Shown here piece by piece: positions 16,191 through 24,582 of a stretch of 64,000 nucleotides of DNA; positions within the stretch are counted from its first letter, which is position 1; every line of letters starts with the position of its first letter. The notes beneath the pieces are model-generated. The model worked only from the letters and a program-made list of their open reading frames with translations, was not told where the DNA came from and searched no databases. Position numbers and translations under genes: made by a program. The stretch comes from Flavobacteriales bacterium UBA6057 (GTDB taxonomy: Bacteria > Bacteroidota > Bacteroidia > Flavobacteriales_G > Salibacteraceae): positions 62,001-126,000 of the forward strand of contig DIYJ01000007.1 in NCBI GenBank assembly GCA_002428995.1, read 5' to 3'.

Positions 16191-19100
16191 TTACTTCACG
16201 ATCAATCGTGACTGCGCTACGGAGGATTCGCTGCGAATCTCTACCATGTAGCTGCCGCTAGACAGTACTGAAACGTCCATGGTCATCTGCGTCCCCGAAA
16301 CGTTGGTTTCGCTGGCAACGACCCTTCCGCTCATGTCCATGATGCGCACATCGACATCTTGCACCGCTTGTGCGAACTGTATGTTCAACACATTTTCAGC
16401 AGGATTAGGGAAGATGCTGAGTTGATTGCCATCAATTTCATCCACGCTCAGCGAAGGCTGAATCTCGAACGTTTCGCTGGCAAAGCCACAGGCGTTGGTG
16501 ATCTCCAGTGTCACTGTGTAGCTTGCTGGGCTGGACGGGTTGGTCCACGCATAGATGTGTGTTGGATTTGGCAATGTAGAAGTGTTGCCATCACCAAAGT
16601 TCCACTCATATGTAGCGTTGTTACCCGTGTTGAGCGAGTTGGCGCTGCTGAACACATAGGTCAGTGCAGAGTGTGTTTCCGTGATCACTGCCACAGGCTC
16701 ATCAATGATGGTCACCGTGAAATCATCAGTGGTAACACAGGCAAAAGCATCTGTTACGGTCACCGTATATGGTCCGGCATCGTTGAATGTGTTGACTGCT
16801 TCAGTTGGCTCATTGCCACCACTCCACGCGTAAGTAATTCCATCAGGAATGGTTGCGTTCAGTGTAAGTGGCAGGGCATCCTGACAGAATTCCACGTCAT
16901 CAATAGCAACCGCAGTTGACTTGGTAACCACCGTGCTGGTAGAAGACTGACAACCCAATTCATCCTTTGTCACGGTATAGGTGCCAATGGCATCCACTGT
17001 GATGGTTGGTGTGGTTTCACCACCAGGAGTCCATAAATAAGTTGTTCCAGCGCCTCCACCGGGTTCCAAATCTGCTGTTTCATCCGCGCAGATGTGAATG
17101 TTGCTATCCAGGTGCGCAGCTGGCACCAATACCAACTGAGCGTTGTCTGTTCCAGCACCGCAGGAAGCGGTCTGATAGTTTACGCTCACAGCCATGACTT
17201 GAGCAGAGTTGGTTGGATTCTCCACCAAAACAGAGCTTCCGCTGGTTGGGGTTCCATTTACTGACCAGACAATGTTTTGCACCGGTCCAAACACTTCCAG
17301 TGTGGTCTCGTTTCCGCAGATCGTGTCATTCGTTAAGCTGATGTCACCCGGAAGAACGATCTCCACCGCGCCAATGTCTGGTGTTGCAGGATCGCGAACC
17401 TCATCGTAGAAATCCTCTACAACATGCGCGAGCGGCATACCTCCGCCATTGATGCTGTCGTTACAGTGAACCCCGGCAAGGGTGTCGATGAACATCGGGT
17501 CCACTTCGAAGCTGTTGAAATCCATGTCAGAGGCCAATTGTAATGCTTCAAGGCTTGCGGCCTGAACATTGACTCCAAATTCGGCAAAGCTTCCTGTTGG
17601 AGACCAGTAGGCATTGTGATCCAGATCAATAGGGCCAGCTCCGTAGTGGTAGTCTACTGCATACCCATCGCTGTAGTTCACGAACAAGTTGTTGTACCCG
17701 TAGTAGTAGTCACAGTAGAATATGTATCCCGCACGTGAGCCGGAGCCAGCGCTTTTCACCACGAAGGTGTTGTTTGAATACTCCTGGAAGTCACAGTAGC
17801 GCGGATAGAACGCGTAGTGCTGCTCTGTCCCTGAATTGTCCAATCCAAGCACAACGAGGTTGTTGGTCACCTTACTGAAATCGTTGAGGTTACCATCGTT
17901 GTAGTTCAGGTAGAGACCGTATTGCGGCCAATCAGAACCGGGAGTAGAGTAGAGGTGGTTGCCATCAATAATCGCGTGATCTGAGTAACTGAGGTACATT
18001 CCGTAACCGGTTGCATGAGTTGACGTGGATGTCATCTCATTATCTCGGAACACGGTCTCATCTGTATTTTGAATCCTGCATCCGTAGTGGTATTGATTCA
18101 GGAACATGTTGCCTTCAAACACTGTGCGCTCTGACAGGCTGGTGGTGCTGGCTCCGTACCAATAAACACCATAGCTGCCGTTTTCGAGCAGGTTGTTTCT
18201 AAACACATTGTCGTGACTGAGCGCGCCATTTGGTGAAAAGATCAGAGATCGATTGTTGCTGGTGCTCGTTGACGCAGTGTTCAGAATGTGGCAGTCGCTC
18301 ACCATGTTCTCATTAGAACCAGAGAGGAAGTCGAATACTTTACTGCTGGTTCCAGAGCTCTGGTTGTTCACCGTGATGTGCTCAAATCGAATGTGATCAG
18401 CGCTATTCAGTCGCACCACATAGTTATCTGCCGTGCCCGTGCTCGTGTAGGTCAGTTCGACCTGCGTGTAGTTCAGGGCTGCGGAGCGGAAGGTGATCGT
18501 ATTGTTGCTGCTAGCACCCATGATCTCATCAATCACGATTTGCTCGTTATAGGTAGCAGACTCGACTTGGAAGATGACCGAGTCGCACACTCCGAATGTG
18601 CCGAGGTCGTTGACAGCCGATGTGAAATCGGGATAGTCATTTCCTCCTGATGGTCCGATGGTGTAGATGCCTTCCAGTGAAGGTGTAATGGATACATCGG
18701 CAGTGTCGTTTCCGTTCACCGTGTCATTCACGTTGTTAGGATTTGTGGTCCAGGCTTCAATCGTAGTTGGGCCATTCACGGTTACGTTACCGAGCAACAC
18801 GGTGATCGTGCTGATTCCACTTCCTGCAGCAGTGTCCAGCAGCGTGTTAATGACGGTGTCGGTCTGAGCTACTCCATTCACAGTCCATTGTACTGTAACG
18901 GGATTAATCTGGTTGTTTCCGAAGTTGGTGACATCAACGCTCACAGGATAAGTGCCTGCACACAGAGGAGCGTTCAAACCACTAACAACTGCAACGCCAG
19001 CATCATTGGGAAAAGTCTCCAACGGAGTGATGATGACCTGCCCGTGTCCGAGTTGAACACCAGCAAGATTCGCTTGGTTGATGCCCGCGTTAAAGGATCC

Positions 19101-19910
19101 ACCACCACCGCCAGTAGGGCAGCAAGTACCTCCATTGTTCGCGGCTCCGCCACCGCTGTAGCCACCACCACCGCCACCGCGATAGTTATTCCAGCTGCTG
19201 GTTCCACCACCGCAGCCAAAGCCTCCGGTGCCTTCATCAATACCTCCCAGACCGCCATTCACAAAAGCATCACCACCGGCAGTTCCGGCTCCATCGCCCA
19301 AGAGGCCACCGCCTCCGTCCGCGCTGGTAGCCTGAGCACCGCCCATGCCGTTAGTTCCACCGTTTCCTGTGGTGTTGGCATTGGTGCCGTTTGCTCCGGC
19401 AGTTGTGGTTTGTCCATCGCAAGATGTAGAGAAAGAGGTGCCGTGGTTTCCTCCACCGCCACCGGCAACAACAAGAGGTGTGTTGTCAGGAGTGGTTACA
19501 AAGGATCCGCCACCGCCACCATATTGATGGTTGTAAGTCGTGGCGGGATAGTTCAGGTAATGGCCTGCTTCCTGACCAACCAGAATCTTCAGTGTGTCAC
19601 CGGCCACCAGGTTGAACTCTCCGCTAATGTGAGCGCCCCGGCCTCCAAAAGGTCCGTAGCCCTGGCCTCCAAAAGCTTCGATCTGATAACTGCCGGAGGT
19701 GGGTACAATCCAGTATTGAATACCTCCAATTACGGTTACCTGACCGTCAAGGCTTGTGCCCGTATATTCAGTATTGACCATGGCCTGCGTGGGGCCTGTG
19801 TTTCCTTCAGCTGTGGCATTGGTGAAGGTGTAGTTGAGCTGAGCGTAGCCCGGAAGGCAGCCCAACACCACAGCGAGGAGTAGAATTAATCGTAAACGTT
19901 GTGATTTCAT
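16191..19910 (-). CDS. T9SS-secreted glycine-rich / beta-helix / PKD protein
   Basis: About 1239 residues, with the start at the ATG at 19910 just before the signal peptide (LILLLAVVLGCLPGYAQ). Domains in order: a glycine-rich domain (about 20-290) with many runs of four to six Gly; a CARDB-like immunoglobulin fold (about 295-405); a right-handed parallel beta-helix (about 410-880) with repeated Asn-rich strands; Ig-like and PKD domains (EWNFGDGNTS); and a C-terminal T9SS sorting domain (SIFPNPAENVLNIQF, ending SRLIVK). Predicted role: a large surface adhesin or glycan-binding protein. The Gly-rich region makes this part of the gene locally GC-rich and repetitive. No enzyme residues can be assigned. 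The upstream gap is long (653 nt). Confidence 0.85.
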   Translation of the reverse strand: MKSQRLRLILLLAVVLGCLPGYAQLNYTFTNATAEGNTGPTQAMVNTEYTGTSLDGQVTVIGGIQYWIVPTSGSYQIEAFGGQGYGPFGGRGAHISGEFNLVAGDTLKILVGQEAGHYLNYPATTYNHQYGGGGGSFVTTPDNTPLVVAGGGGGNHGTSFSTSCDGQTTTAGANGTNANTTGNGGTNGMGGAQATSADGGGGLLGDGAGTAGGDAFVNGGLGGIDEGTGGFGCGGGTSSWNNYRGGGGGGYSGGGAANNGGTCCPTGGGGGSFNAGINQANLAGVQLGHGQVIITPLETFPNDAGVAVVSGLNAPLCAGTYPVSVDVTNFGNNQINPVTVQWTVNGVAQTDTVINTLLDTAAGSGISTITVLLGNVTVNGPTTIEAWTTNPNNVNDTVNGNDTADVSITPSLEGIYTIGPSGGNDYPDFTSAVNDLGTFGVCDSVIFQVESATYNEQIVIDEIMGASSNNTITFRSAALNYTQVELTYTSTGTADNYVVRLNSADHIRFEHITVNNQSSGTSSKVFDFLSGSNENMVSDCHILNTASTSTSNNRSLIFSPNGALSHDNVFRNNLLENGSYGVYWYGASTTSLSERTVFEGNMFLNQYHYGCRIQNTDETVFRDNEMTSTSTHATGYGMYLSYSDHAIIDGNHLYSTPGSDWPQYGLYLNYNDGNLNDFSKVTNNLVVLGLDNSGTEQHYAFYPRYCDFQEYSNNTFVVKSAGSGSRAGYIFYCDYYYGYNNLFVNYSDGYAVDYHYGAGPIDLDHNAYWSPTGSFAEFGVNVQAASLEALQLASDMDFNSFEVDPMFIDTLAGVHCNDSINGGGMPLAHVVEDFYDEVRDPATPDIGAVEIVLPGDISLTNDTICGNETTLEVFGPVQNIVWSVNGTPTSGSSVLVENPTNSAQVMAVSVNYQTASCGAGTDNAQLVLVPAAHLDSNIHICADETADLEPGGGAGTTYLWTPGGETTPTITVDAIGTYTVTKDELGCQSSTSTVVTKSTAVAIDDVEFCQDALPLTLNATIPDGITYAWSGGNEPTEAVNTFNDAGPYTVTVTDAFACVTTDDFTVTIIDEPVAVITETHSALTYVFSSANSLNTGNNATYEWNFGDGNTSTLPNPTHIYAWTNPSSPASYTVTLEITNACGFASETFEIQPSLSVDEIDGNQLSIFPNPAENVLNIQFAQAVQDVDVRIMDMSGRVVASETNVSGTQMTMDVSVLSSGSYMVEIRSESSVAQSRLIVK

Positions 19911-20563
19911 ACAGTGGGTATTTGTGATTTGGATTAGTTTAAATGGGTCGTTTGTAACTCTGGTATGATAGGAATCCAATAATTTGAGCTTCTGAGAATT
20001 CTTTTCGAGAGCCTTAACGAACCCTGTTCATCTATAAGGTCGGGGATTTGGTAGGAATAAAAAGTTAAAAGCAGGGATGCTTCTACTTGTAATTGAGCGG
20101 ATTGGGGGTGAAAGTTGAATCCCTAGAGAAGAATGGGTGAATTGATTATTCGCACCTCAACTGGTTCAAAAACGCCATTTCACGACTGATAAAGTGGTTT
20201 TAGGGATATAATCTCAGAATATAATTTGCTCATCGCGAGTTTAACTTCTGTAGATTATGATTCACGATTGGTTGGCTATGCGAAAAGAAATGATCTGGGC
20301 TTGTAGGTTACAGAATGGCTGTTTGACCTTTGTCGTTACGCCCTTTCAGACAGCAATGATGCGAATGGAATCCAAAAGAATAGAAGGCGTACCTTTATTG
20401 CGTCTATTCATTAAAAGTTGTCAAATTGACTACCTGTTTTTCAGCTTAGGTTTTCAAACTGACTTTGGCGGGAATGCTCAGGCCATGGCAAATTAGTGCC
20501 AACAATCAAAGGCGTCAACACAGGAAAACGACTGGAAATAAAATGATCGATGAGCAGGCAGGC
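19911..20563. other. 653-nt gap without a convincing gene
   Basis: AT-richer than its surroundings. It holds the upstream region of the glycine-rich gene and the 3' side of the PAP2 gene. I found no strong hairpin and no clear promoter. One 79-codon open frame (20257-20496, plus strand) has no recognisable domain and is probably chance. Confidence 0.5.
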
Positions 20564-21211
20564 TCAAACCTTGCGATCGAAGGCGGAAAGCAGACCCTGG
20601 TTTCCCCATGAGCGCTTATGAAACAGGGCGATGATGATGGTTGTGTAGAGCGTGCCAAGAATGCTGCCCGCATAGATGTCTTCAAAGAAGTGCTGACTGA
20701 GATAAACCCGGCTGAAAGCGACCAGCATGGCGCACAGGAAGCAAAAGACCTGAACACCACGATTCCCGGATACAAACCCCAAAAAGAAAAAGATGCTGAA
20801 GGCTTCTGTTGCATGTCCCGAAGGGAATGAGAAGTTGGAGTGCAGTTTCACACCCTGTACAAAGTGGAGATCGGCAATGTTCTCAAACACTTTCGAAGGG
20901 CGCTTAATGTCAGAGAACAGACCTCGCTTGAACAGCTGTGCCAGCAAACCGGCTCCTGCAAAGCTCACCGTTGCCGCTACTCCATACCTGATCTTGTAGA
21001 TGAACATCATCAGAACAATGGCTCCAGCGAAAACTCCTTCGGCCATGTAAGTGGCATACTTGAAGAATTCATCTGCGATGGGGTGGTTCTGAGCATTGAA
21101 CCACAAGTGAAGGTCCCTTTGCTCTGTAAGCAACATGACCACAGCACCCACAGCGAGCCACACCAATGTGAAGCTCAGGAAGGCTTTTGTCTCGTTGACA
21201 ACCTCCTTCAT
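20564..21211 (-). CDS. PAP2-family membrane phosphatase
   Basis: 215 residues, about six TM segments. The three phosphatase motifs are present: a basic segment KRGLFSDIKRP (95-105), PSGH (130-133) and SRVYLSQHFFED (167-178, with the nucleophilic His174). Members remove phosphate from lipid phosphates such as undecaprenyl diphosphate or phosphatidate. The spacing of the first Lys to RP differs slightly from the textbook pattern. The ATG overlaps the stop of the glycosyltransferase gene by 4 nt, so the two are translationally coupled and probably act on the same lipid-linked substrate (inference). Confidence 0.9.
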   Translation of the reverse strand: MKEVVNETKAFLSFTLVWLAVGAVVMLLTEQRDLHLWFNAQNHPIADEFFKYATYMAEGVFAGAIVLMMFIYKIRYGVAATVSFAGAGLLAQLFKRGLFSDIKRPSKVFENIADLHFVQGVKLHSNFSFPSGHATEAFSIFFFLGFVSGNRGVQVFCFLCAMLVAFSRVYLSQHFFEDIYAGSILGTLYTTIIIALFHKRSWGNQGLLSAFDRKV

Positions 21212-21957
21212 TTCTTAGCCTGGAAAATGCGAGGCTTGGCCAATCCTTTTTTACTGGCCCAGTATTGCGCGGAGGTTTTGAGAACACCCAGCCCGTAAGT
21301 CATGCTCCGGGAGAAATTGATGGAGGAAGCCTCTTCAAAGTATTTGGTTGGGCACGTGACTTCTGCGATTTCAAAACCTGCGTGGAAGATCTGACAGAGC
21401 ATCTGGTTGTCAAAGACAAAATCATCGGAGTTGGCTTCAAAGTCGATCGTTTCCAGGATGTCTCTTGAAAAGGCCCGATAACCCGTGTGGTATTCACTCA
21501 GCTTTTGGCCGATCATCTCGTTTTGAGTGAAGGTGAGGAAACGGTTGGCGATGTACTTATACATCGGCATGCCTCCTTTCAGGGCTCCTTTTCCAAGAAT
21601 GCGGCTTGCCAAAACACAATCGTACAGCTCGTTGGCGATGATGTGTGCGATGGAAGGAATCAGCATGGGAGTATACTGATAGTCAGGGTGCACCATGATG
21701 GTAATGTCAGCACCTATTTCGAGTGCTTTGCGGTAGCACGACTTCTGGTTTCCTCCATACCCAAGGTTTTCTTCGTGCGTGATGACGTGTTGAATGCCGA
21801 TCTTCCGAGCGAGATCAGAAGTGCGGTCTGAGCTCTTATCGTCCACCAATACCACTTCGTCCACAATGTCGAACGGTATTTCGTTGTAGGTCGCTTCCAG
21901 TGTTCGTTCTGCATTGTATGCAGGCATGACCACTACCACTTTCTTACCCTTAATCAT
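21208..21957 (-). CDS. Family 2 glycosyltransferase (polyprenyl-phosphate sugar transferase-like)
   Basis: 249 residues, GT-A fold: VVVMPAYNAERTLEATYNEI at the nucleotide-sugar site, VLVDDKSSDRT, and a later MVHPDYQY where the DxD-like metal site is expected. There is no C-terminal TM domain. The overall look is that of dolichyl/polyprenyl-phosphate mannosyl- or glucosyltransferases. With the coupled PAP2 gene it may load a sugar onto a lipid carrier. A TACTTTCG element on the minus strand (21962-21969) ends 4 nt before the ATG, so the mRNA may be leaderless. Confidence 0.85.
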   Translation of the reverse strand: MIKGKKVVVVMPAYNAERTLEATYNEIPFDIVDEVVLVDDKSSDRTSDLARKIGIQHVITHEENLGYGGNQKSCYRKALEIGADITIMVHPDYQYTPMLIPSIAHIIANELYDCVLASRILGKGALKGGMPMYKYIANRFLTFTQNEMIGQKLSEYHTGYRAFSRDILETIDFEANSDDFVFDNQMLCQIFHAGFEIAEVTCPTKYFEEASSINFSRSMTYGLGVLKTSAQYWASKKGLAKPRIFQAKK

Positions 21958-22071
21958 GGCGCGAAAGTAAGACTTTGCATCCCCATGTGCATCAGGGGGT
22001 TAATGTTCGCTGATGCGTGTTCTTTGGATGAGCACTGATGAGTCCACTTCCTGGGGTTGGCAAAGCAGATG

Positions 22072-23037
22072 CTAGCGTTTCTTGAGCACAAACTCGACTG
22101 TAGCTGATCGCTTGAATAGCGAGGCCAACAGGTCTGTAGCAATGAACAGCGGGAAAGTCACCTTCAGGAAGAGCTCCTGAATTCGAAGGTGCAGTTGTGA
22201 ATACTCGGTAGTGTATTCCTTGTTTCCCTTGAGGTGCTCATAAAGCACTTCTCGCTTGCCCAGCCACTGGTTGAGCAGGCTTTGCTGATATCCATAAGGA
22301 TTGTATTCGATCGAGAAGTGACGTTCTCTGATGACCTCAAAGCCGTGTTTTTGCATCTCGCGCTTGAATGCATCACGGGGCATGAAGAAAAGGTGACGCG
22401 GTGGATCAAGGTGAAACCAATCCGGGCCGAATTTTCGCCATTGCCAACTGGTGATGTTCGGGAAAGACATCACCAGTGTTCCGTTTGGCTTCAGCAGTTT
22501 GTGAATGATGTCAAGGTATTCCACGGGATTGGGTAGGTGCTCAAATACGTGGTAGAGCGTTATGGCATCAAAACTCTGGTCGCTGTAATCGCCTTGCTTG
22601 AGACTGCCGATCTTCAATTGAATGCCTTCCACTTCTGCGGCTCGGTTTGCGGACTTCCCAGGCATTTCAAGACCGTGGATCTCAAAGTCGCCCATGGAGC
22701 GCATCATGTCGAGAAAGATGCCGTTTCCGCAACCCACGTCAAGGATGGCTCCCGATCCTCCTAACAGCCGCTTTAGTCTGCGTGCCCGGCCTTTTCTAAA
22801 CCAATCGAGAATGTTCTCGATCAGCGGTGTGAACTTCTTGTCACCTTCACCATAGTAGTCGTCCGCATATGCACGGGCCAGTTTCTCCTCGCTTGGGAAT
22901 GGAGCCAGGAAGACAGAACCGCAGTTTTTGCATTCGCACAGATCATAGTGATCGCCAAAAACATCGGGCGCTGTGAATAGCAACTTGCTATCAACGGCCG
23001 TGCAAAAAGTACACGGAGTTTCAGGGCGAGAGCTCAT
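22072..23037 (-). CDS. Class I SAM-dependent methyltransferase with N-terminal zinc ribbon
   Basis: 321 residues. CTFC near residue 10 and CECKNC near residue 35 form a four-Cys zinc ribbon. A Rossmann-type methyltransferase follows, with motif I at LDVGCGNGIFLD (about residue 97) and an acidic motif II. A YHVFEHLPNP segment follows, typical of methyltransferases that work on sugars or lipid-linked glycans. The C-terminal 90 residues are a helical extension. It lies 114 nt upstream of the GT2-PAP2 pair, on the same strand, so the three may form one glycan-related transcript. The substrate is unknown. Confidence 0.88.
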   Translation of the reverse strand: MSSRPETPCTFCTAVDSKLLFTAPDVFGDHYDLCECKNCGSVFLAPFPSEEKLARAYADDYYGEGDKKFTPLIENILDWFRKGRARRLKRLLGGSGAILDVGCGNGIFLDMMRSMGDFEIHGLEMPGKSANRAAEVEGIQLKIGSLKQGDYSDQSFDAITLYHVFEHLPNPVEYLDIIHKLLKPNGTLVMSFPNITSWQWRKFGPDWFHLDPPRHLFFMPRDAFKREMQKHGFEVIRERHFSIEYNPYGYQQSLLNQWLGKREVLYEHLKGNKEYTTEYSQLHLRIQELFLKVTFPLFIATDLLASLFKRSATVEFVLKKR

Positions 23038-23102
23038 AAGAGGGCCGCTAAAATAGTTGCATTCCCAGAGACCTCACGCTATGGGGTCAACAAGTTGCCG
23101 TT

Positions 23103-24440
23103 TCAGTGCCTGATCACCACAGGCTTTCTATGCGTATAGCGCGCGGACCTCACGGATAGAATGTAGGTGCCCTGAGGAACTCCGGAAAGATTCAGGGTCA
23201 ACTCGTCTGTCCCGCTCGCCATTCGTTGAATCAACACTGGTCTGCCCTGGAGGTCATGAAGTGCGATTTGACGTGCCGATCCATCGCTAAGACTTGGGTT
23301 GATTTTCAACTGAAGGAAATCATCAGCCGGGTTGGGAAAGAAAATCAGGGGCGATTCTGAATTCAAGCGACTGATTCCTACCGAGTTTCCAGTAGTATCG
23401 GTCACCGAAGTATCCGTGGTGTCTTGTGGGACCGAAGTGGATACGATCACCTGTTGGCTGCTCGTGTCTGAGAGGTTGCAGTAATACGAGATCAGCGTTA
23501 CGTCAAAAGTGCCGGAAGTATCATACGTGTGCACCGGATTGACTTGTGTGCTGGTGTCACCATCTCCAAACATCCACAGATAGCCTGTAGCATTGGTGCT
23601 GTTGTTGGTGAAGGTCGCAGTCAGGCCAGTGGTGTCTGCATCGAAACCAGCCACGGTATTGGTGTCGTAGGCTCCTACAAACCAACGCTCAAGGCTGTCG
23701 AATACCACTTCCTTAGCAGCCGTTCTGATCAGAAAGGCATCTGTAGCGCTGATGGAATAATCCCATGCAACCTGGGAAGGGTCTTTGCGGTGGATCACGG
23801 TATAAAACGCGCAAGCTGCTGCATACGTGCCTTCCTGGGTCGGGTGTGAACCATCGTTGGTGTAGAGGTCAATGTTCGTGAAGTTGTTGCGGATGAATCT
23901 CCATACTGCTCCTACTGGCGATACAATGGCATCGTTGTCCTCAGCCATCTGCATGTAGCGCTCAAAGAGCAAGCTGTCCATGCCTTCATAGGTGCATACG
24001 GGTGGCCAAACAGGGCAGTTCCCTGCATCTCCATTTTCACGCCCCCAGGTCATGTAGAATACCGTTTCACCACAAGGGTTAGCCGCTTCTATGGCGTCAT
24101 TCAGCGTTTCCGCATAGGGAAAACACTCGGTTTGAACCTGCGAGATAGGAAAGGAAGGTATCTGACTCTGTTCCTGGAGAGCTACAAAATCCCAATTTCC
24201 CTGGTTGATGTAAGCGAGTGTGGTGGCATTGGTGGTGTGTCCCTGGAAAGTGTAACCACCAGGAGTATTGGCCAATACCTGCACCGAATCTCCAGCGGCA
24301 TTGCTGAAGTTTTGAAAAACGGAAGGAAGATTGTTGCTTCCAGTGTAGCTGTTTCCGATGAACAGCACTCTCTTCACATCACTCTGCGCGTGAGCCGTCA
24401 GGGAGAAGAGGCAAGAGATGAAAAGTAGTAATCTAAACAT
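23103..24440 (-). CDS. T9SS-secreted SGNH/DUF4886-like hydrolase with PKD domain
   Basis: About 445 residues. A signal peptide is followed by an SGNH-type domain: block I is VLFIGNSYTGSNNLP and the catalytic Asp/His block is NDGSHPTQEGTYAAA. Related proteins (DUF4886) are esterase-like and are often found with polysaccharide use. A PKD domain (WMFGDGDTSTQ) and a Thr-rich linker lead to the T9SS sorting domain (LIFFPNPADDFLQLKI). Three ATGs (24458, 24446, 24440) are possible starts; I take the last, which gives the most usual signal peptide. It should be secreted and surface-bound. The substrate is unknown. Confidence 0.82.
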   Translation of the reverse strand: MFRLLLFISCLFSLTAHAQSDVKRVLFIGNSYTGSNNLPSVFQNFSNAAGDSVQVLANTPGGYTFQGHTTNATTLAYINQGNWDFVALQEQSQIPSFPISQVQTECFPYAETLNDAIEAANPCGETVFYMTWGRENGDAGNCPVWPPVCTYEGMDSLLFERYMQMAEDNDAIVSPVGAVWRFIRNNFTNIDLYTNDGSHPTQEGTYAAACAFYTVIHRKDPSQVAWDYSISATDAFLIRTAAKEVVFDSLERWFVGAYDTNTVAGFDADTTGLTATFTNNSTNATGYLWMFGDGDTSTQVNPVHTYDTSGTFDVTLISYYCNLSDTSSQQVIVSTSVPQDTTDTSVTDTTGNSVGISRLNSESPLIFFPNPADDFLQLKINPSLSDGSARQIALHDLQGRPVLIQRMASGTDELTLNLSGVPQGTYILSVRSARYTHRKPVVIRH

Positions 24441-24526
24441 GTGCATTAGGACGCACATCGTGCGTTGCGTTGCCCGATGCAGTTAAATCAAGCATAATTG
24501 GAGTTATCAATACCTGATGGGCTGAA

Positions 24527-24563
24527 ATAAAAAAGCCCTGAAGTGTTTCAACTCCAGGGCTTT
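24527..24563 (-). terminator. Terminator of the four-repeat adhesin gene
   Basis: AAAGCCCTG and CAGGGCTTT flank a loop; on the minus strand the stem is followed by TTTTTTATTT. It lies 20 nt after the stop. Confidence 0.85.
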
Positions 24564-24582
24564 CCGATCTCAAACAAATGAA

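Noticed and set aside
18888..19883. 331-codon open frame on the plus strand
   Set aside because: It lies wholly inside the glycine-rich T9SS gene and mirrors its repeats.
20257..20496. 79-codon open frame in the 653-nt gap
   Set aside because: No domain, no signal peptide, no ribosome site or promoter; composition unlike the neighbours.
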